Below, in pieces: positions 8,445 through 20,140 of a stretch of 55,136 nt of DNA; the first letter of the stretch is position 1, and each line of letters begins with the position of its first letter. The position numbers and the translations under genes were made by a program. This stretch comes from an uncultured Lachnospiraceae bacterium (GTDB taxonomy: Bacteria; Bacillota; Clostridia; Lachnospirales; Lachnospiraceae). The notes beneath the pieces were generated by a model. It saw only the letters and a program-made list of their open reading frames with translations, searched no databases and had not been told where the DNA came from. The stretch covers positions 1 to 55,136 of the forward strand of contig CANREB010000013.1 in NCBI GenBank assembly GCA_947629525.1. The letters run 5' to 3'.

Positions 8445-10214
8445 TTAATCCAATCTTATTACACGGTTTTTACCGGCTTCCTTAGCCATATACAGCGCTT
8501 TATCGACACGTGTACATATGCTGTCTGTAGATTCGCCTTTCTTTGCCTGTGTCACACCGATGCTGACCGTCTGATGACCTGCGTTTGGAAAGCTCATCTC
8601 GGCAAATGCCGTGCGTATCTTTTCCGCCGTCTCAATCGCTTCATTGATATCATTCTGTGTAAGAAGCACCATAAACTCCTCACCGCCCCATCTTCCGACA
8701 GAAGCATTCGGAATGTTTTCGGTTATCTTTCTCAAAACATCTGACAGTGCTATGATAACTATATCGCCCTCTTTATGACCGTAAACATCGTTTACTTTCT
8801 TAAAGTTATCAATATCAAGCATTATCAATGAAATATTATTATCGGTTTCTTTATTTTCAACATATGAAAGAGTCTGTTTAATCCTCCTCTCGATCTCAGC
8901 ACGGTTATATAGTTTTGTAAGACCGTCAGTAATCGCGCTCATCTCAAGTTTTTCATTCATAGCTTCGAGCTCTGCCGTAGATGCTTCGATGAATGATACA
9001 AAACGCCATATCATAGGGATTTTGTCAAGCTTTTTGAAAGTAGGTCCGTAAAAATCAACTTTCTCGCTGTTTGGCGGATCGCCCTCCCTCATAGCAGCAA
9101 TTACCAAAGTTACGTTAAAATTCAGCATATTGTCTGATATGCGAAGAAACTCTCCGTGGGTATAAAAACCTGCGGTGGGGGCGATATCTTTAAACATAGC
9201 AGTCTCTTTGCTTATATTAAGGTCACCCCAAAAAGCCCTTCGCGCCGCACATGAAAATGTCTGAATGACTTCAGGTCGGAAATCTGAAATTTTCTGACCG
9301 TCTTTGCGGATGCTCCTAAGTATTGTCTCGGGATCGCCGTATGCTATCCTCACTGTTGAATTTTCATCCATATCCGACGACATTACAAGCGAGTCATCAT
9401 CGTTGACTGAAAGAGGACAGCGCAGGATATCAATGCCGTCACGCTCCATAAAAAGAGGAAATTCCAGTGTATTTGAAAAGAAATTGTCATTCTTTTCTAT
9501 GTTAAGAAATCTCTTGTAAACGCTAAATGCGGATTTTCCGTCAATTTCGTATAAGACTTCTTTATCTGCCTTTGTTATTGTGAACTTTCTTTTTAAAGGC
9601 TTCCAACCCGATATAAATGTGCTGTATGTATGGAAATCTTCCCCTCCAAGTAAAAGGAAGATAATGCCATGTTCCATAAATCCTTTCTCTTTTGAAAATA
9701 CAAACGCATATTCATCGTCCATATTCGGATTAAATGCACCGCCACCGAACACCTGAATACCGCTTTTGAGCTTGCTCATTTCATCGCAAAATCCCTTCAT
9801 TGACATGTTCATAATCGTGGCATGCATTTCTATTGAGTTGACCCATGGATTGGCTTCACAATGACGTTTAAGGTCATCGACAGCATCTTTGTAATTATCT
9901 TCCGAAAACGGATATTGAAGAAGAAGGACTTTCGTAGTTTCGTATTCAAAAACTGTACATGTGATAATTATTTCCTTATCAGTCAGAGAACCGTCCAATA
10001 TATTCGCATTGGATGTACTGCCAAGATATAATGCCTGCGGCATTTCTTTATCAAGGATACTGCATACTTTGGCAATGCGCTCTTTTTCCATATCTTCGGA
10101 ATATATACGGAAAACAATATTGTGCGCCGTATTTGAACTGCACCATTGTTTTACTTTATCCAATTGCGCCATAAAATTTTGTTCGTTATCAAATGTTAAG
10201 TGAAACTGCTTCAA
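8445..10214 (-). CDS. FIST-domain sensor diguanylate cyclase (GGDEF)
   Basis: The 589-residue protein has an N-terminal FIST region (about residues 35-390: FGGGAFNP, DGKSAFSVYKRF, then FSCAARRAFWGD and GFYTHGE near its C-terminal half), a short coiled linker (ASTAELEAMNEKLEMSAITD) and a GGDEF domain with TKLYNRAEIERR, DIDNFKKVND and the active-site loop GGEEF. It should make cyclic di-GMP from two GTP in response to a small ligand bound by FIST. The inhibitory RxxD I-site normally located just before the active loop is missing (NIPNASVGRWGGEEF), so product inhibition is probably lost. It has no membrane helices and is a single-gene unit after gyrA with its own terminator. An HD-GYP protein that could degrade the product is at 36842. 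Confidence 0.9.
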   Translation of the reverse strand: MKQFHLTFDNEQNFMAQLDKVKQWCSSNTAHNIVFRIYSEDMEKERIAKVCSILDKEMPQALYLGSTSNANILDGSLTDKEIIITCTVFEYETTKVLLLQYPFSEDNYKDAVDDLKRHCEANPWVNSIEMHATIMNMSMKGFCDEMSKLKSGIQVFGGGAFNPNMDDEYAFVFSKEKGFMEHGIIFLLLGGEDFHTYSTFISGWKPLKRKFTITKADKEVLYEIDGKSAFSVYKRFLNIEKNDNFFSNTLEFPLFMERDGIDILRCPLSVNDDDSLVMSSDMDENSTVRIAYGDPETILRSIRKDGQKISDFRPEVIQTFSCAARRAFWGDLNISKETAMFKDIAPTAGFYTHGEFLRISDNMLNFNVTLVIAAMREGDPPNSEKVDFYGPTFKKLDKIPMIWRFVSFIEASTAELEAMNEKLEMSAITDGLTKLYNRAEIERRIKQTLSYVENKETDNNISLIMLDIDNFKKVNDVYGHKEGDIVIIALSDVLRKITENIPNASVGRWGGEEFMVLLTQNDINEAIETAEKIRTAFAEMSFPNAGHQTVSIGVTQAKKGESTDSICTRVDKALYMAKEAGKNRVIRLD

Positions 10215-10317
10215 AATTAACGCTCCTTATCTAAACTAAACTATTTATCACAGAGTAACGTATATAGTTTATTCTACTACAAATGTTTATATTTGAAAAC
10301 AAAAAATTTTATTATTT

Positions 10318-12846
10318 TTATTCATCCTTGTTATCTTCTGCCGCATCAGCGCCGGTATCAGTTTCTTCAACTTCGTCCGTCTCAATCTCGTTCGTGCCGT
10401 CAGACAGCTTCTGCCTTACCTTGGCAATCTTAGCGACAGTTACGCCCTCGTCAAGATTGATCAGCTTAACACCAGATGTATTCCTGCCTATTATTGAAAT
10501 ATCATTTACAGGAAGCTGTATGATAACACCCTCGGTAGTTATCATCATTATCTCATGGTCGTCATTTACCGCTTTCACACCAATCAGATTGCCCGTGCGT
10601 TCTGCTATCTTATAACATTTCACGCCCTTACCGCCGCGTTTTTGTACGGTAAATTCAGAAAGCAGCGTTCTCTTTCCCATACCTTTTTCAGAAGCAACAA
10701 GAAGTGCACTTCCCTGATTGTCAAGCTGCATTCCTACCACTTCGTCACCGTCGGAAAGATTCATACCGATAACACCCATAGCTCCCCTGCCCATAGCGCG
10801 CACATCAGTTTCTTTAAATCTTATGCACATACCATATTTTGTAACAAGGAAAATCTCTGAATTTTCATTAGTCGTCTTTACCTCTATAAGTTCATCGTCA
10901 TCTTTAAGTGTAATAGCATTAAGACCCGTCTTTCTCATATTGGCAAATTCCATGATCGGTGTTTTCTTTGCTATTCCCTTTTTTGTGATCATAAAGAGAT
11001 TTTTACCCTCTTCATATTCACTGATAGGAATCATAGCGGAAATCTTCTCACTGGGATTAAGCTGTAACAGATTAACTATTGCCGTTCCTCTTGCTGTACG
11101 CCCCGCCTCCGGTATTTCATACGCTTTAAGCCTGTACACACGTCCGTAATTTGTAAAAAACATAAGGTAATGATGCGTAGTAGTCATAAGCAGGTCTTCT
11201 ATATAATCATCATCGATAGTAGACATACCCTTTATTCCGCGTCCGCCTCTGTGCTGCGTCTTGAAATTATCAACGGTCATGCGCTTTATATAGCCAAGAC
11301 TCGTCATAGCGATAATAGTATTTCCACGCGGTATCAAATCTTCGTCCTCGATTTCTACCTCGTCATAACCGAATTTAGTACGTCTGTCATCCCCGTATTT
11401 TTCGGAAATGACCATTATTTCAGTCTTAATAACGCCAAGAAGTATCTTTTTGTCACCGAGAATAGCTTTATACTCCTTAATCTTTTCAAGAAGCTCCAAA
11501 TGCTCATTTTCAAGCTTTTCTCTTTCCAAACCTGTGAGAGCGCGAAGACGCATATCAACGATTGCCTGTGCCTGCGCATCTGTAAGCTTAAATCTCTCGA
11601 TCAGGGCATCTTTTGCCGTCTGTGTATTCTCGCTGTTTCTGATTATCCTGATAACTTCGTCGATATTGTCGAGCGCAATGAGCAAGCCTTGTAAAATATG
11701 GTCGCGTTCCTCAGCCTTATTTAAATCATACTGCGTCCTTCTTGTGACAACTTCTTCCTGATGTACAAGATAATAAGTCAGTATATCCTTTAAATTCATT
11801 ACTTTCGGCTGATTATTCACCAAAGCGAGCATTATCACGCCGAAGCTGTCCTGAAGCTGTGTATGCTTAAAAAGCTGATTTAATATGACATTTGCGTTTA
11901 CATCTTTCCTAAGTTCTATACAGATACGCATACCTTCTCTGTCAGACTCATCCCTAAGCTCCGTGATGCCGTCAATTCTTTTTTCTTTGACAAGTTCCGC
12001 TATCTTCTCAATAAGTCTTGCTTTATTGACCATGAACGGAAGTTCAGTTACTATTATTCTGCTCTTTCCGTTTGGCATGGATTCGATATTAGTCACGGCG
12101 CGTACTCTTATTTTGCCGCGTCCCGTGCGGTATGCTTCTTCGACTCCGCGTGAACCGAGTATTATTCCCCCCGTAGGAAAATCAGGTCCTTTTACAATAG
12201 GCAGAAGTTCGCTTATATCCGTATCTCTGTCTTCATTTACGCGGTTGTCTATCATCTTTACTACCGCGCTTATCACTTCTCTCAAATTATGCGGCGGTAT
12301 ATTTGTAGCCATACCTACAGCTATACCCTGAGTACCGTTTACAAGCAGATTGGGATAACGGCTTGGAAGTACGGTGGGTTCTTTTTCGGTCTCGTCAAAG
12401 TTTGGCGCAAAATCAACCGTATCTTTATTTATGTCAGCAAGAAGCTCCATAGAAATTTTGCTCAGCCTTGCTTCCGTATATCGCATCGCAGCCGCGCCGT
12501 CGCCGTCTACCGAACCGAAATTGCCATGCCCGTCAACCAGCGGATAACGCGTAGACCATTCCTGAGCCATATTTACAAGAGCACCATAAATAGAACTGTC
12601 TCCATGAGGATGATATTTACCCATTGTATCACCGACAATACGCGCACATTTTCTATGCGGCTTGTCAGGACCGTTATTTAATTCGATCATTGAGTAAAGG
12701 ACTCTTCTCTGCACCGGTTTTAATCCGTCGCGGACATCGGGAAGCGCACGCGATGCTATTACGCTCATTGCATATTCTATGTATGAGCTTTCCATAGTCT
12801 TTTGCAGATCGACTTCCTGAATTTTGTCAAAAACTGTATCGTCCAT
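10318..12846 (-). CDS. gyrA: DNA gyrase subunit A
   Basis: Full-length at 842 residues. The breakage-reunion domain contains the catalytic Tyr123 in [10 protein letters not shown], and the C-terminal beta-pinwheel contains a GyrA box QKRGGKG, which marks true gyrase rather than topoisomerase IV. An acidic tail ([21 protein letters not shown]) ends the protein. In the quinolone-determining region the sequence is [12 protein letters not shown]: the E. coli Ser83 position is Ser84, but the Asp87 position is Gly88. It lies 15 bp downstream of gyrB and is clearly cotranscribed. Confidence 0.98.
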   Translation of the reverse strand: MDDTVFDKIQEVDLQKTMESSYIEYAMSVIASRALPDVRDGLKPVQRRVLYSMIELNNGPDKPHRKCARIVGDTMGKYHPHGDSSIYGALVNMAQEWSTRYPLVDGHGNFGSVDGDGAAAMRYTEARLSKISMELLADINKDTVDFAPNFDETEKEPTVLPSRYPNLLVNGTQGIAVGMATNIPPHNLREVISAVVKMIDNRVNEDRDTDISELLPIVKGPDFPTGGIILGSRGVEEAYRTGRGKIRVRAVTNIESMPNGKSRIIVTELPFMVNKARLIEKIAELVKEKRIDGITELRDESDREGMRICIELRKDVNANVILNQLFKHTQLQDSFGVIMLALVNNQPKVMNLKDILTYYLVHQEEVVTRRTQYDLNKAEERDHILQGLLIALDNIDEVIRIIRNSENTQTAKDALIERFKLTDAQAQAIVDMRLRALTGLEREKLENEHLELLEKIKEYKAILGDKKILLGVIKTEIMVISEKYGDDRRTKFGYDEVEIEDEDLIPRGNTIIAMTSLGYIKRMTVDNFKTQHRGGRGIKGMSTIDDDYIEDLLMTTTHHYLMFFTNYGRVYRLKAYEIPEAGRTARGTAIVNLLQLNPSEKISAMIPISEYEEGKNLFMITKKGIAKKTPIMEFANMRKTGLNAITLKDDDELIEVKTTNENSEIFLVTKYGMCIRFKETDVRAMGRGAMGVIGMNLSDGDEVVGMQLDNQGSALLVASEKGMGKRTLLSEFTVQKRGGKGVKCYKIAERTGNLIGVKAVNDDHEIMMITTEGVIIQLPVNDISIIGRNTSGVKLINLDEGVTVAKIAKVRQKLSDGTNEIETDEVEETDTGADAAEDNKDE

Positions 12847-12861
12847 CTAAATCCCCCATTT

Positions 12862-14787
<1,926 letters not shown>

Positions 14788-14807
14788 TTACCATACCTTT
14801 CATAACT

Positions 14808-15893
14808 TTAATTTTCCTGAGTTACAACCGCATTTGAAACATTAAAAATCCTGTTTATCTCAAATCTGTTATTTACAAACTCTTCAAGTCCCGTACAGGT
14901 GATTATAGTCTGTATATCTCCAATACTGTTTAAAAGATAATTCTGTCTGTTACTGTCAAGCTCTGACAACACATCATCCAAAAGAAGAAGAGGAATATCC
15001 TTAGTGATTTTTTTTACAAGTTCAATTTCCGAAAGCTTTAGAGAAAGGGCGGCAGTCCTCTGCTGTCCTTGCGACCCGAATTTTCTTATGTCTATACCGC
15101 CGGCAGCAAATGAAAAATCATCCCTGTGCGGTCCGACCGAAGTCTGTTTTAATCTTATGTCCTTTTCCTGACTGTTCTTAAGGCTGCTTTCAAAATCCTC
15201 AAGCGCAGCGTCAGGCTCATAAAATATTTTAAGTTCTTCCTTTCCGCCCGATAATCTGATATGTATATCATAAATTATCTCGTTAAGCTGATCGACAAAC
15301 GCTTTACGGCGCTCTATTATCTTACTTCCGTATGATACAAGCTGCGAATCCCATATAAATAATGTCTCCCTGAGATTTGGATTGTAATATAAATCTTTTA
15401 ACAGCTTATTTCTTTGGTTGACTATTTTATTGTAATTATTAAGATTATACAAATAAAAGCTGTCAAGCTGGCAAAGCTCCATATCGACAAAATGACGTCT
15501 CTGCGCAGGTCCGTTTTTTATGATAGACAGATCCTCCGGTGAAAAAAATACGACATTTAAAAGCCCAAGCAGATCCGCCGCTTTTTTTATTTTCTGCCCG
15601 TTGATGGCAATACCTTTTGTCTTACTCTTTCTAAGGTGCATATCTACGCGGTTTTCAAGTCCGTCCTTAATGACATACGTGCGTATATGAGACTCGTCGC
15701 TTTCAAAATTTATCATATCTCTGTCTTTGCTGCCTTTATGCGATTTGGTAGTTGCCGACAGATATATGGCTTCCAAAATATTTGTTTTGCCTTGGGCGTT
15801 ATCACCGTATAAAATATTAGTGCCACTGTCAAAATTTATTGACAGTTGAGAATAATTTCTGAAATTCTCAAGCTCCAACGACTTAATTATCAT
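14808..15893 (-). CDS. recF: DNA replication and repair protein RecF
   Basis: This 361-residue SMC-like ATPase has a Walker A (GDNAQGKTN), the signature SQGQQRTAALSLKLSE and a Walker B (LLLLDDVLSELD). RecF helps load RecA at gapped DNA with RecO and RecR. The ATG at 15893, which begins MIIKSLELENFRNY, is the family's normal start and has AAGGGA upstream; the frame stays open 30 codons further but only through the end of the rlbA gene. It starts 1 bp after the rlbA stop, so translation is probably coupled. Confidence 0.96.
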   Translation of the reverse strand: MIIKSLELENFRNYSQLSINFDSGTNILYGDNAQGKTNILEAIYLSATTKSHKGSKDRDMINFESDESHIRTYVIKDGLENRVDMHLRKSKTKGIAINGQKIKKAADLLGLLNVVFFSPEDLSIIKNGPAQRRHFVDMELCQLDSFYLYNLNNYNKIVNQRNKLLKDLYYNPNLRETLFIWDSQLVSYGSKIIERRKAFVDQLNEIIYDIHIRLSGGKEELKIFYEPDAALEDFESSLKNSQEKDIRLKQTSVGPHRDDFSFAAGGIDIRKFGSQGQQRTAALSLKLSEIELVKKITKDIPLLLLDDVLSELDSNRQNYLLNSIGDIQTIITCTGLEEFVNNRFEINRIFNVSNAVVTQEN

Positions 15894-15894
15894 T

Positions 15895-16113
15895 TTATAT
15901 ATCCCTTGACCTGACAACAAAAGTCTCGCCGTTGTATGTAACGCAGTCGTCGTCAACAAGCTTTCTTCCGCGTCTTGTTTCAACCTTGCCGTTTACTAAC
16001 ACTATTCCCCTGTTGATAACGCTTTTTGCTTCAAATCCCGATTCGACGGCGCCGATAAGTTTCAGAGCCTGTCCGAGCTTTATAAAACTGTCTTTTATAA
16101 CTATCTCTTTCAT
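15895..16113 (-). CDS. rlbA: S4-domain RNA-binding protein (YaaA/RlbA)
   Basis: This 72-residue protein is almost entirely one S4 domain (FIKLGQALKLIGAVESGFEAKSVINRG then VLVNGKVETRRGRKL). A gene of this size and fold sits between dnaN and recF throughout Bacillota; in Bacillus it is called yaaA and linked to ribosome assembly. The ATG at 16113 follows GAGGAA; an upstream ATG at 16131 would overlap that site. Confidence 0.9.
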   Translation of the reverse strand: MKEIVIKDSFIKLGQALKLIGAVESGFEAKSVINRGIVLVNGKVETRRGRKLVDDDCVTYNGETFVVRSRDI

Positions 16114-16136
16114 ATTTTCCTCATCACACATCCATA

Positions 16137-17246
16137 TTAAGCTGCCATATTAAAAGTTACAGGCAATATCAGATAAATATAATTTTCTTCATCATCCTTT
16201 ATAAAGCATGGTGCTTTAGGATTAAGAAGCTTGATTTCTATTTCTTCATCATCTATTACCTTAAGCGCGTCTATTAAAAATTTAGGATCAAAACCAATCA
16301 TCAGATCCTTGCCGGATTTCGTAATGTCAATTTCTTCATCGAGGCTTCCTACAACGGAATTCATTTTTAACTCCATTACTCCGTCGAGGATATTAAGTAT
16401 GATAGGCTTCTTGTCTCCCTCTTTTATGAGAAGGGTTGACCTGTCTATACAGTTTTGAAATTCTCTTTTGTTGATATTTATTTTAGTCTCATAATCTGCC
16501 GACAGGATATTGTCGATTTTGAGATATTCCCCTTCTATAAGCCTTGAAACCACAGTAGTATTATCAAATTCAAATAAAATGTGCTTATCGGTAAAGAATA
16601 TGTTCACATCCTTATCGGCATCTCCCGACAAAATCTTACTTATCTCGTTGAGCGTCTTGCCCGGGACTATCACCTTTCTTTCAGGATAAGAATTTTTGAG
16701 CTGTACTTTTCTGAGTGAGATCCTAAGCCCGTCAGAGGAAACGACTTTTAATATATCTCCGTTTATCTCGAACAGTTCGCCCGTAAGTATTTTATTTGTA
16801 AAGTTATCCGCGATTGAAAATATAGTCTGTCGTATTATCTCCTTAAGAGTAAACTGCGAAACAGAAATCGACTCTGATTTTTCTATTTTAGGAAGATATG
16901 AAAAATCTTCGCCGGATTTTCCTATGATATTAAATTTGGCTTTTTCGCATGTTATCGTCGCTTTATAAGATGAGTCTGTTTCGATAGTTACATCATTATC
17001 GGGAAGCTTCCTTACCATTTCAAGGAATATCTTAGCGTCGAGCGCTATAATGCCTTCGTTTATTATATCGCCGTCTATTATCGTTTCAATGCCAAGTTCC
17101 ATATCGTTGGCAGTAAGTTTTATCTGTCCGTTTGAAGCTTCGATAAGAATACATTCAAGTATGGACATTGTCGTTTTGCTTGGTACTGCCTTTGAAACAG
17201 TATTCGCACCGTTCAGAAGATTGTTTTTTGAGCATATGATTTTCAT
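16137..17246 (-). CDS. dnaN: DNA polymerase III beta sliding clamp
   Basis: At 369 residues it has the three repeated clamp subdomains of DnaN, opening MKIICSKNNLLNGANTVSKAVPSKTTMSILECILIEA in the expected pattern and closing with ENYIYLILPVTFNMAA, close to the usual LP(M/V) end of the family. It forms the ring that tethers the replicase. It lies between dnaA and rlbA; the 185-bp gap before dnaA carries two DnaA-type boxes. Confidence 0.97.
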   Translation of the reverse strand: MKIICSKNNLLNGANTVSKAVPSKTTMSILECILIEASNGQIKLTANDMELGIETIIDGDIINEGIIALDAKIFLEMVRKLPDNDVTIETDSSYKATITCEKAKFNIIGKSGEDFSYLPKIEKSESISVSQFTLKEIIRQTIFSIADNFTNKILTGELFEINGDILKVVSSDGLRISLRKVQLKNSYPERKVIVPGKTLNEISKILSGDADKDVNIFFTDKHILFEFDNTTVVSRLIEGEYLKIDNILSADYETKININKREFQNCIDRSTLLIKEGDKKPIILNILDGVMELKMNSVVGSLDEEIDITKSGKDLMIGFDPKFLIDALKVIDDEEIEIKLLNPKAPCFIKDDEENYIYLILPVTFNMAA

Positions 17247-17321
17247 TTTATTCCTCCATAAGCAATATAAATATATAATTAATAATTAATTTATCAGTAT
17301 AAGTAATAAAGGACGTGGAAA

Positions 17322-17422
17322 TGTGAATAATATATATTTTCCTTGAATATAAAGGAAATCATTAAGGAAAAGAAAGTGGACATCTTTGAAATTTAACATT
17401 AAGTTATTCAAATTTATTCACA
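17322..17422. other. Two DnaA-type boxes between dnaA and dnaN
   Basis: TGTGAATAA at 17322-17330 and TTATTCACA at 17414-17422 match the DnaA box TTATNCACA in opposite orientations, in an AT-rich spacer. With the main cluster upstream of dnaA this gives a bipartite arrangement flanking dnaA, as known in Bacillus subtilis. Alternatively they serve only dnaN expression. Confidence 0.6.
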
Positions 17423-17431
17423 GGATGAAAT

Positions 17432-18796
17432 TTAAGAAGGTGAAAGCTTTTTTTTGATAGTTTCTATATTATTTCTAAAACCTTCATTTTTCCTCATCAT
17501 TTCCTCAACTTTATCCACACCATGCATTATGGTCGTATGATCCTTTCTGCCTAAGAGATTAGCTACATTCTGAAGTGGTATATTTGTCATGGTACGTGAC
17601 AGATACATTATTATCTGGCGTGGAATAACAAGTTCCTTAGTACGTTTAGGTGATGTTATATCGTCTCTTGATACGTTGAAATATTCTGAAACTACGTCTA
17701 TTATCAGATTAGGTGTTATATTACGTATCTGGTCAGGATATATGACATCATTAAGAGCGTCTTTGGCAAGTTCGAGAGTAAGTTCCTTTTTGTTAAGCCG
17801 TGCATTTGCCATTACTTTGTTCAGAGCGCCCTCAAGTTCTCTTATGTTTGATTTTATGTTTGTGGCTATATATTGTATGATCTCATCATCGATTTCTTTA
17901 TCGTATGTTTCGGCGTTGTTTCTCAGGATAGCCATTCTTGTTTCGTAATCGGGCGGCTGTATGTCGGCTATAAGTCCCCACTCAAAACGTGAACGGAAAC
18001 GTTCGTCCAATGTCTCAAGTTCCTTTGGCGGTTTATCGGATGAAAGTATTATCTGTTTTCCCGTTGAATGAAGGACATTGAACGTATGGAAAAATTCTTC
18101 CTGAGTTGATTCCTTTCCTATTATAAACTGTATATCGTCGATAAGCAGTACATCGACTGTTCTGTATTTCTCACGCAGTTTTGTCATAGCAGCCGCGTTA
18201 CCGCTTCTGATAGACTCGACCACTTCGTTTGTGAACTGCTCGGATGTTACATAAAGTACTTTTTTGTTAAGGTTCTGTTCAAGGACAAAATGACCTATTG
18301 AGTGCATAAGGTGTGTTTTTCCAAGTCCGGCGCCGCCGTATATATAAAGAGGGTTGTATACCTCACCCGGCGACTCGGCTACGGCAAGGGCAGCGGAATG
18401 AGCAAATTTGTTGTTGCTTCCTACTACGAACGTATCAAATTTATATTTGTTGTTAAGATTTGCGTTTTCGTAGTTTACATTATTTTCATTTGCCGATAAA
18501 TTTTCCGCATTATCTTTTTTGCTGCTGGCATTGTTTCTGCTTTCAACCACAAATTCAATGTCGTAATCTTTATTCATAAGCTCTGATATAGTCACCTTAA
18601 AACATAGCTTGTAATTTTTTTGAATATAACTTAAAAGGTTAGACTGTTCTGACGGGATGGCTATTGTAACAATGTCATTTTCAACCTTTTGAAATTTAAG
18701 AGGGGCAACCCATGTATTGTATGATATATTTGTCAGCTCAAATTGATTTTTAATGTTTTCCTTTATTTCGTCCCATTTGTTTTTAATATCATCCAT
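17432..18796 (-). CDS. dnaA: Chromosomal replication initiator DnaA
   Basis: This 454-residue initiator has an N-terminal oligomerisation domain, a low-complexity linker (NNASSKKDNAENLSANENN) at about residues 88-112, an AAA+ core with Walker A (GGAGLGKTHLMH) and Walker B (VLLIDDIQF), and a DNA-binding domain with the signature GRKDHTTIMHG. It binds DnaA boxes in oriC and opens the duplex. AGGAG lies 8 bases before the ATG. Confidence 0.98.
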   Translation of the reverse strand: MDDIKNKWDEIKENIKNQFELTNISYNTWVAPLKFQKVENDIVTIAIPSEQSNLLSYIQKNYKLCFKVTISELMNKDYDIEFVVESRNNASSKKDNAENLSANENNVNYENANLNNKYKFDTFVVGSNNKFAHSAALAVAESPGEVYNPLYIYGGAGLGKTHLMHSIGHFVLEQNLNKKVLYVTSEQFTNEVVESIRSGNAAAMTKLREKYRTVDVLLIDDIQFIIGKESTQEEFFHTFNVLHSTGKQIILSSDKPPKELETLDERFRSRFEWGLIADIQPPDYETRMAILRNNAETYDKEIDDEIIQYIATNIKSNIRELEGALNKVMANARLNKKELTLELAKDALNDVIYPDQIRNITPNLIIDVVSEYFNVSRDDITSPKRTKELVIPRQIIMYLSRTMTNIPLQNVANLLGRKDHTTIMHGVDKVEEMMRKNEGFRNNIETIKKKLSPS

Positions 18797-18847
18797 GGCA
18801 ATACTCCTGAAATAATAAAATATAAATAATTAAAAGCATACACTTTA

Positions 18848-18876
18848 ATAGTAAACCAAATAAAGAAAAAAATCAA
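18848..18876 (-). promoter_or_regulatory. Probable dnaA promoter
   Basis: On the minus strand TTGATT (18876-18871) and TACTAT (18853-18848) are 17 bp apart, about 50 bp before the dnaA start. The nearest boxes at 18920-18943 lie upstream of it, allowing DnaA autoregulation. Confidence 0.5.
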
Positions 18877-18919
18877 ATGATAAAAACAAATATATGAATA
18901 AAAAGAGGATAATTTATAA

Positions 18920-19134
18920 TGTGCATAAATAAAATGTGGATAAAACGGTTTCAATTATGTAAAAATAAGATTAAATCCACATAATTGTGGATAAAAATGT
19001 GAATACTTATATACAATGTCCACACTTAAATTCATTGATAAATTTTAATTTAAAAAAAGTTTTCTACAGTATTTCGACTTGATATCCACAAGATAATCAC
19101 ATTTTGTGGATAAATTCGTAAATGTTGTGCATAA
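18920..19134. other. oriC: oriC: DnaA-box cluster and AT-rich unwinding region
   Basis: DnaA boxes on the minus strand: TTATGCACA (18928-18920), TTATCCACA (18943-18935), TTATCCACA (18994-18986), GTATTCACA (19006-18998, weak), TTATCCACA (19113-19105) and TTATGCACA (19134-19126). On the plus strand there is ATATCCACA (19082-19090, one mismatch) and a degenerate AAATCCACA (18973-18981) that pairs with its neighbour to form a near-palindrome. A very AT-rich stretch at about 19030-19070 is the likely unwinding element. Divergent dnaA and rpmH and the strand switch of core genes at this point support the origin. Confidence 0.9.
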
Positions 19135-19167
19135 TCTTAATTTATTGCGATTATGTTAAAATTTTTC

Positions 19168-19196
19168 TTGACTAATATTGGGCGCTATTATATAAT
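19168..19196 (+). promoter_or_regulatory. rpmH promoter
   Basis: TTGACT (19168-19173), a 17-bp spacer and TATAAT (19191-19196) form a near-consensus vegetative promoter about 80 bp before rpmH and just outside the last DnaA box. Confidence 0.85.
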
Positions 19197-19278
19197 TTCT
19201 ATGATATTTTCTGATATATGGTATCTGTCTGTCGTTTTTCGATTTTAATTTGATAGTATCAGAGGGAGGTGTTTTATA

Positions 19279-19413
19279 ATGAAAATGACATATCAGCCTA
19301 AGAGAAGACAAAGGTCAAAGGTTCATGGTTTCAGAGCCAGAATGAGTACTCCGGGCGGAAGAAGGGTTTTAGCTGCAAGGCGCGCTAAAGGAAGAAAGAG
19401 ATTATCCGCATAA
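19279..19413 (+). CDS. rpmH: Ribosomal protein bL34
   Basis: The 44-residue, very basic protein ([18 protein letters not shown]...) is a standard bL34 of usual length, a component of the large ribosomal subunit. GGGAGG lies 9 bases upstream. A terminator follows directly, so rnpA downstream is read through it or from another promoter. Confidence 0.98.
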   Translation: MKMTYQPKRRQRSKVHGFRARMSTPGGRRVLAARRAKGRKRLSA

Positions 19414-19418
19414 TTTAC

Positions 19419-19446
19419 AGGTCACAATTTATGTGACCTTTTTTTC
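19419..19446 (+). terminator. Terminator after rpmH
   Basis: A perfect 8-bp stem (AGGTCACA 19419-19426, TGTGACCT 19432-19439) is followed by a T-run. It can keep bL34 mRNA in excess over the downstream rnpA message. Confidence 0.88.
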
Positions 19447-19499
19447 TATGATTTAGATTTTCTACGATTTAGATTTTTTATGATTTAGAGATTAGTATT

Positions 19500-19850
19500 A
19501 TGAAGTTTTCGGAATCGTTAAAAAGCAACAGGGATTTTAAAAATGTTTACGGCAAAGGTAGAAGCCATGCGAACAGATATCTTATTATGTATATATTGGA
19601 AAATGGATATGATAAAAACAGGCTTGGTATCTCAGTCAGTAAAAAAGTAGGAAACAGTGTCGTAAGGCACAGGATAAAAAGATTGATAAAAGAAAGCTAC
19701 AGACTACATGAAGATATATTTAATAGTGGTTTAGATATAGTAGTCATTGCGAGAACCAGTGCGCGCGATGCAGGTTATTCGGATATTGAAAGCGCGCTTC
19801 TGCATGTATCGAAGCTCCATAACAGTGTTTTAAGGTCATTTGATGTTTGA
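19500..19850 (+). CDS. rnpA: Ribonuclease P protein component
   Basis: The 116-residue protein opens MKFSESLKSNRDFKNVYGKGRS and holds the basic helix KKVGNSVVRHRIKRLIKE, the RNR region of RnpA in which the middle residue is His rather than Asn. It binds RNase P RNA for tRNA 5' processing. The ribosome binding site is weak. Its stop meets the yidD start region (yidD ATG at 19853). Confidence 0.95.
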   Translation: MKFSESLKSNRDFKNVYGKGRSHANRYLIMYILENGYDKNRLGISVSKKVGNSVVRHRIKRLIKESYRLHEDIFNSGLDIVVIARTSARDAGYSDIESALLHVSKLHNSVLRSFDV

Positions 19851-19852
19851 TT

Positions 19853-20140
19853 ATGAAATTTATTATTATTAAGATAATTTTGTTTTACAGAAAATATTTA
19901 TCTCCTATGAAGTCAACTAAATGCCCGTATTATCCGACCTGTTCGCAGTATGGTCTTGAAGCAGTGCAAAGGTACGGCGCTGTAAAAGGCAGTATGCTTG
20001 CGGCATGGAGAATACTTCGATGCAATCCTTTTTCAAGCGGCGGGTATGACCCTGTTCCCGTTATGAGAAAGAAAAAACGGAATTTAGGAGGAAAAAATGG
20101 ACTTTATTCTTTTGACACAGAATTCAACTCCGATATTTAA
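19853..20140 (+). CDS. yidD: Membrane protein insertion efficiency factor YidD
   Basis: This 95-residue protein has the family core KCPYYPTCSQYGLEAVQRYG, then AAWRILRCNPFSSGGYDPVP, preceded by an amphipathic N-terminal helix. It assists membrane protein insertion together with YidC. Its C-terminal 15 codons overlap the yidC gene in another frame (44 bp). Confidence 0.93.
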   Translation: MKFIIIKIILFYRKYLSPMKSTKCPYYPTCSQYGLEAVQRYGAVKGSMLAAWRILRCNPFSSGGYDPVPVMRKKKRNLGGKNGLYSFDTEFNSDI

